Assembly: GCA_964392085.1 (NCBI GenBank)
Contig: CAYMOV010000107.1
Span: 1-7,861 of the forward strand
Length of the DNA: 7,861 nucleotides
Direction: 5' to 3'
Source of the DNA: CAYMOV01 sp964392085
Lineage (GTDB): Bacteria > Oederibacteriota > Muellerivitia > Muellerivitales > Muellerivitaceae
Both the position numbers and the translations under genes were made by a program. Shown here one piece after another: positions 4,818-7,861 of the stretch. The notes beneath the pieces were generated by a model that was not told the DNA's origin, made no database searches, and worked only from the letters and a program-made list of their open reading frames with translations. Positions within the stretch are counted from its first letter, which is position 1. Every line of letters starts with the position of its first letter.

Positions 4818-7355
4818 ATGATTTCCAAAGGTCTCAAGTTATTTTCAGTGATCCTTTTGGGTTTGGCGCTGGTCCAAGCCTGCAGCAAGTCCTCCAGCCC
4901 CTCGTCCCCTTCGTCCCCGCCCCCGCCGGCCGACACTTCGACCTTCACCCCGACCGGAACCCTGCCAGTTAACACCGCGACCTTCACGGCCACCAATACC
5001 ATATCGGTCGTCACGCCCCTCCTGACCTCCACCCCAACCTTCACCGTGACCACGGCGACTCCCACCTTGACGGGAAGCAACACCCCGACGTCGACTTTCA
5101 CCCCGAGCTATACGGCGACCCTGTCCCCGACATCGCCGCCCACCGGGACTTTCTCCTTTACGCCGACCTCCACCGGCACCGCGACCTTTAGTTCGACCTC
5201 GACTTCCACCCCCACATCGACCTTCACCTCCACGACTACTTCGACGCCCACCTGGACCACGACGGGGACCCAGTCGCCGACCGCAACCCCCACCACCACG
5301 GGCACGCCCACCTCCACGGACACCCCCACGCCGACGGCGACCTTTACCCCCACCCCGAACACCGCGATCCGGGTCGCGGTGAATTCCACCCCGACGGTGA
5401 GCGCGTCCTATCCGGTGGGCCTGCATTTCGACCAGAACCCGAATTTCTCGGGCTCGAGCGGCGTCGACGGCTTCGCCACATCCAACGGCGCGGCGGTCGT
5501 GGTGCCGGTCACGGCGGGGAACTGGTACCTGGTGGCCTACCGAAACAGCGTGGGCGACGGCTCCACCAACGGCCCCCATGTCGGGGACCCCTATGAGATC
5601 TACAGCAACAAGACCCTGCCCCCCGGGACGGCCATCGTCGCGGGAGCGGGGGTGACGACCGATGTCGCGGTGACCCTGACGGGCAGCCGGACTTTCCCGG
5701 GTGTCACGGGAACCGTGACCTACAGCGGGTCCGGGACGGTCAGCTCGTCAAACCAAATCCGCTTCCAGGCCTACAGCGACCCCTCCTACCTTACGCCCCT
5801 GGATCTCGCGGGCAAGGCGAACGTCCAAACGAACGCGTCCCGGTATGATGTGGTCACGCCGAACTCCACCTCGGTTTACCTCCTGGGGTATTTCGACGCG
5901 GACGGGAACGGCTCCTTGTCCCCGGGGGATCCTTTCGTGGTGATGGGGTATTTCGACGGGACGGCGGCGAAGTCCAGGGATGTGACGATCAGCGACTCCA
6001 ATTCCTGGGGAACCCAGACGCCGAACGCCACGAGCCCTTATCGGCTTTCGGGTTCCTTGACTTACGGCGGGTCCTTGGGGACGGTGTCGGCCGGCCACCC
6101 CCTGTGGCTCGCGATTTTCCCCGACAACACCCTGAACAGTTCCTCCGGCCAGTACCTGGGGATCAACCCCTCTTCGGATTACCTGGTCGACCTCCCGGCC
6201 AATCAAAGCTATTACGTGGTGGCGTTCTATAGCGCCACGACGCCGGGGTCGAACGGACCCTCCATGGGCGATCCCTACATCTCCTACCATGTCTCGCCGG
6301 GTTGTACGATCCCACCGGACGGCCTCGCGGTGAGCGGGCCGACGACCCAGGACTTCGCGATCATCGACACCTGCCGGTTGACGGGGGTCCAGGGCACGGC
6401 GAGCTATACGGGGTCGGGGACGGTGGACAATTCCCACCGGATCCACTTGGTGGCCTACACCGACAACACCTACACCACCCAGGTGGGGTTCAAGTCGGAC
6501 GTCTCCAACAGCGGGGACCCCTACCAGTTGATCGTGCCGAACGGCGCCACGGCCTACCAACTGGCCTACTTCGACGCGGACAACAGTGGAGACCTGAGCG
6601 TGGGAGACCCCTACCTGGCGCCGGGGACCTTCACGGCCTCCCCGAACTTGACCCGGAACATCACCTTCGACGACAGCCAGACTTGGACGGGTTACTTCGT
6701 CCAGGGAACGGTCAACTATACCCCGGGTAGCGTGAGCGCCAGCCATACCCTCTTGGTGCACACGGACTCAAGCTCGACCTTCAATGGAAGCGGCAGCCAG
6801 GACGCGACGATCACGGTGAACGGGGGCTACTACCTGGCTTCGGTGTCCGGCCCCGGGACTTGGTACATGGCCGCGGTGTACGACGCCTCGGGGTTGGGGT
6901 ACGGCGGCAACACCGGGGGTCCCCACGTGGGCGATTCCTACCAAGTGGACAACGGGACCTGCGCCTTCCCGGCCACGGGGTTGACGGTCAGCCCCTCGGC
7001 CACGATGAACTGGACCTTCGGGGCCACCTGCCAGTTCTACGGCTACACGGGGACATTGACCTACACGGGCGTTGGGACCGTGGACAACAGCCACCGGATC
7101 TATGTATCGGTCTACTCGGATTCGTTCTACGCGAGCAAGTTGACGGACGCGAAGGACTCCAGCAGCGGCACCCGCTACGACGCGGCCCTTCTGGGCCAGA
7201 CCGTCCCGAGCTCGAACTACTTGAGGGCCTGGTACGACGTGAACGGGGACGGAACGCTCGATGCGGGCGACCTTTACGATAATGAGGGCCTGTACCTGTC
7301 CAATACCGGCACGACGGCCGTCAACTTCAGTTTCTCGGGCGCCAACACCTACTAA
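4818..7355 (+). CDS. Large secreted lipoprotein: Thr/Pro-rich stalk plus six tandem ~112-residue modules, family not recognised
   Basis: 845 residues. The N-terminus is a type II signal peptide: basic start (K4, K7), hydrophobic core, and lipobox VQAC with C22 as the lipidated residue. Residues 24-182 are a low-complexity Ser/Thr/Pro linker (TPT, TST, TFT repeats), probably an extended stalk. From about 183 to 843 are six modules, each containing a GD-x-[YF] motif at 256, 370, 484, 596, 705 and 817, a period of 109-114 residues. Modules alternate: odd ones carry NGPHVGDPY-like motifs, even ones carry acidic loops DADGNGSLSPGD, DADNSGDLSVGD and DVNGDGTLDAGD that resemble dockerin/EF-hand calcium loops. 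Strand-like Thr/Val/Tyr-rich sequence suggests beta folds. Modules 3 and 5 carry Cys pairs (496/519 and 715/738), each 23 apart, fitting disulfides outside the cytoplasm. ATG 4818 follows a GGGGGAAG tract. Surface adhesion or matrix binding is a guess; no catalytic motif is seen. Confidence 0.85.
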   Translation: MISKGLKLFSVILLGLALVQACSKSSSPSSPSSPPPPADTSTFTPTGTLPVNTATFTATNTISVVTPLLTSTPTFTVTTATPTLTGSNTPTSTFTPSYTATLSPTSPPTGTFSFTPTSTGTATFSSTSTSTPTSTFTSTTTSTPTWTTTGTQSPTATPTTTGTPTSTDTPTPTATFTPTPNTAIRVAVNSTPTVSASYPVGLHFDQNPNFSGSSGVDGFATSNGAAVVVPVTAGNWYLVAYRNSVGDGSTNGPHVGDPYEIYSNKTLPPGTAIVAGAGVTTDVAVTLTGSRTFPGVTGTVTYSGSGTVSSSNQIRFQAYSDPSYLTPLDLAGKANVQTNASRYDVVTPNSTSVYLLGYFDADGNGSLSPGDPFVVMGYFDGTAAKSRDVTISDSNSWGTQTPNATSPYRLSGSLTYGGSLGTVSAGHPLWLAIFPDNTLNSSSGQYLGINPSSDYLVDLPANQSYYVVAFYSATTPGSNGPSMGDPYISYHVSPGCTIPPDGLAVSGPTTQDFAIIDTCRLTGVQGTASYTGSGTVDNSHRIHLVAYTDNTYTTQVGFKSDVSNSGDPYQLIVPNGATAYQLAYFDADNSGDLSVGDPYLAPGTFTASPNLTRNITFDDSQTWTGYFVQGTVNYTPGSVSASHTLLVHTDSSSTFNGSGSQDATITVNGGYYLASVSGPGTWYMAAVYDASGLGYGGNTGGPHVGDSYQVDNGTCAFPATGLTVSPSATMNWTFGATCQFYGYTGTLTYTGVGTVDNSHRIYVSVYSDSFYASKLTDAKDSSSGTRYDAALLGQTVPSSNYLRAWYDVNGDGTLDAGDLYDNEGLYLSNTGTTAVNFSFSGANTY

Positions 7356-7365
7356 ATGCGGTGTG

Positions 7366-7404
7366 AAAGCCCGCCCCGGCCCACCGGGGCGGGCTTTTGT
7401 TTTT
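7366..7404 (+). terminator. Strong Rho-independent terminator of the lipoprotein gene
   Basis: A perfect 14-bp stem (7366-7379 with 7384-7397), GC-rich core CCCGCCCCGG, loop CCCA, then a T-rich tail to 7404. It begins 10 bp after the stop codon. The stem's A-run makes it usable on the other strand too. Confidence 0.93.
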
Positions 7405-7411
7405 ATGGAGA

Positions 7412-7441
7412 TTCTTGCCCAAAGGCGCCCGGTTATATAAA
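7412..7441 (+). promoter_or_regulatory. Candidate promoter for the tRNA-Val transcript
   Basis: TATAAA (7436-7441) matches a -10 box at 5 of 6 positions, with a poor -35 TTCTTG (7412-7417) at 18 bp or TTGCCC (7415-7420) at 15 bp. It is the only AT-rich stretch between the lipoprotein terminator and the tRNA. If used, the precursor has a leader of about 160 nt that includes the first full unit of the 84-bp repeat. Confidence 0.3.
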
Positions 7442-7461
7442 CTAACGCCCCTGTGGGCCCC

Positions 7462-7618
7462 TTCGGCCTGAGGGTCAAACGCCGACCCTTGCGTCGTATG
7501 CCGTTCCCGGCGAAACTTTGGAGACGGGCATTTACCCGTCAGGCCTTCGGCCTGAGGGTCAAATCCCGTCCTTGTGTTGGTTGCCGCTTTCGCGGCAAAA
7601 GCTGTAGACGGGCATTTA
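7462..7618 (+). repeat. 84-bp imperfect tandem duplication running into the tRNA 5' end
   Basis: Unit 1 starts at 7462 and unit 2 at 7546, each with an identical 18-nt opening (TTCGGCCTGAGGGTCAAA). An identical 13-nt block AGACGGGCATTTA closes each at 7522-7534 and 7606-7618. The second block contains the first nine bases of the tRNA. The 42 bases between the blocks are diverged (about 19 match), but both units have a hairpin at the same place: GCCG-TTCC-CGGC (7500-7511) and TTGCCGC-TTTC-GCGGCAA (7581-7598), centred exactly 84 bp apart. Confidence 0.8.
7535..7558 (+). repeat. Dispersed palindromic repeat, copy 2
   Basis: Begins CCCGTCAGGCCTTCGGCC and matches the minus strand of 3073-3094. 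Within it TCAGGCC-TTC-GGCCTGA (7539-7555) is a perfect 7-bp stem. The preceding GACGGG-CATTTA-CCCGTC (7523-7540) forms a competing 6-bp stem that uses the truncated tRNA start. A partial third copy is at 7462-7474. Confidence 0.6.
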
Positions 7619-7686
7619 GCTCAGCTGGTTAGAGCGTTGCGTTCACATCGCAAAGGTCACTGGTTCGAGTCCAGTAATGCCCACCA
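7610..7686 (+). tRNA. tRNA-Val (anticodon CAC)
   Basis: A full cloverleaf of 77 nt: acceptor GGGCATT/AATGCCC perfectly paired, D arm GCTC/GAGC, anticodon stem TTGCG/CGCAA with loop TTCACAT (anticodon CAC, 7644-7646), 5-nt variable loop, T arm ACTGG-TTCGAGT-CCAGT, discriminator A and encoded CCA (7684-7686). It reads GUG valine codons. It is preceded by a repeat that copies its first nine bases and followed by a terminator. Confidence 0.97.
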
Positions 7687-7695
7687 AGTGTAAAG

Positions 7696-7728
7696 GCCCC
7701 ATCCGCCTCCGGCGGGTGGGGCTTTTTT
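7696..7728 (+). terminator. Rho-independent terminator of the tRNA transcript
   Basis: Stem GCCCCATCCGCC (7696-7707) and GGCGGGTGGGGC (7711-7722), 12 pairs with one T-G wobble, 3-nt loop TCC, then T6 (7723-7728). It lies 9 bp after the tRNA CCA end. Confidence 0.93.
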
Positions 7729-7730
7729 AT

Positions 7731-7861
7731 TGGTGTGGGCAATGCCGGACGAGAACCAGGAAGGGGTGTGGGGAAGGGGCTTCCCCACGATGTTCAACGG
7801 GGTACCCAGGGGGCAGTTTCCCCTGGGAGGGCTCTGCCCGGTTCGATGTCCAGTAATGCCC
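7731..7861. repeat. Palindrome-rich stretch bounded by inverted and direct tRNA-Val 3'-end copies
   Basis: The left end (7731-7757) on the minus strand is a decayed tRNA 3' end: CTGG-TTCTCGT-CCGG, then CATTGCCC and ACACCA. The right end (7840-7861) is a plus-strand copy of the tRNA T-arm and acceptor with one extra T, ending CCAGTAATGCCC at the window edge. Between them are two clean 8-bp stems: GTGGGGAA/TTCCCCAC (7768-7788) and CCCAGGGG/CCCCTGGG (7805-7827). The whole could fold into one long imperfect hairpin. No transposase or integrase is visible; the element may continue beyond the window. Confidence 0.55.

Noticed and set aside
4930..5370. Thr/Pro-coding repeats considered as a CRISPR or tandem-repeat array
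   Set aside because: There are no constant-length repeats or unique spacers; it is a low-complexity protein linker.
5748..6761. 337-codon minus-strand open frame
   Set aside because: It is antisense to the lipoprotein repeats; its own repetition mirrors the module repeats and shows no family motif.
7742..7861. Open frame of 40 codons to the window edge (starts MPDENQEGVWGRGF)
   Set aside because: No ribosome site, the bases are explained by palindromes and tRNA-derived ends, and the frame is truncated by the window. Not supportable as a gene.

Overview
This is a GC-rich window from a bacterium. The evidence is bacterial hpn squalene genes, a lipobox lipoprotein, Rho-independent terminators and a tRNA with encoded CCA. 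The lipoprotein suggests a Gram-negative-type envelope. The phylum cannot be read from the window. Long Thr/Pro linkers and degenerate heptamer/nonamer spacers are features I associate with poorly cultured lineages, but that is an impression and not evidence.

Layout. (1) Positions 1-2756, minus strand: the squalene operon in the order hpnC, hpnD, hpnE, with hpnE running off the left edge. Together they convert two farnesyl diphosphates through presqualene diphosphate and hydroxysqualene to squalene, probably for hopanoids or related triterpenes. The hpnC-hpnD gap holds heptamer and nonamer repeats. (2) Positions 2757-3171: a 415-bp divergent spacer with no convincing gene. It holds nonamer repeats in both orientations, a palindromic repeat and two candidate promoters whose -10 boxes lie almost against the start codons. 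(3) Positions 3172-4581, plus strand: a cation diffusion facilitator with three C-terminal cytoplasmic domains instead of one. (4) Positions 4582-4817: a spacer with two C6T7 tracts, a 12-bp palindrome and a candidate promoter. (5) Positions 4818-7355, plus strand: an 845-residue lipoprotein made of a lipobox, a Thr/Pro-rich stalk of about 145 residues, and six modules with a period near 112 residues in two alternating subtypes. A strong terminator follows. (6) Positions 7434-7861: a tRNA-Val(CAC) gene preceded by an 84-bp imperfect tandem repeat that copies its first nine bases. After its terminator comes a palindrome-rich stretch bounded by an inverted and a direct decayed copy of the tRNA 3' end.

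The squalene operon, the transporter and the lipoprotein show no obvious shared pathway. The two least expected things are the architecture of the lipoprotein, which I cannot assign to a named family, and the cluster of tRNA fragments and structured repeats at the right end.
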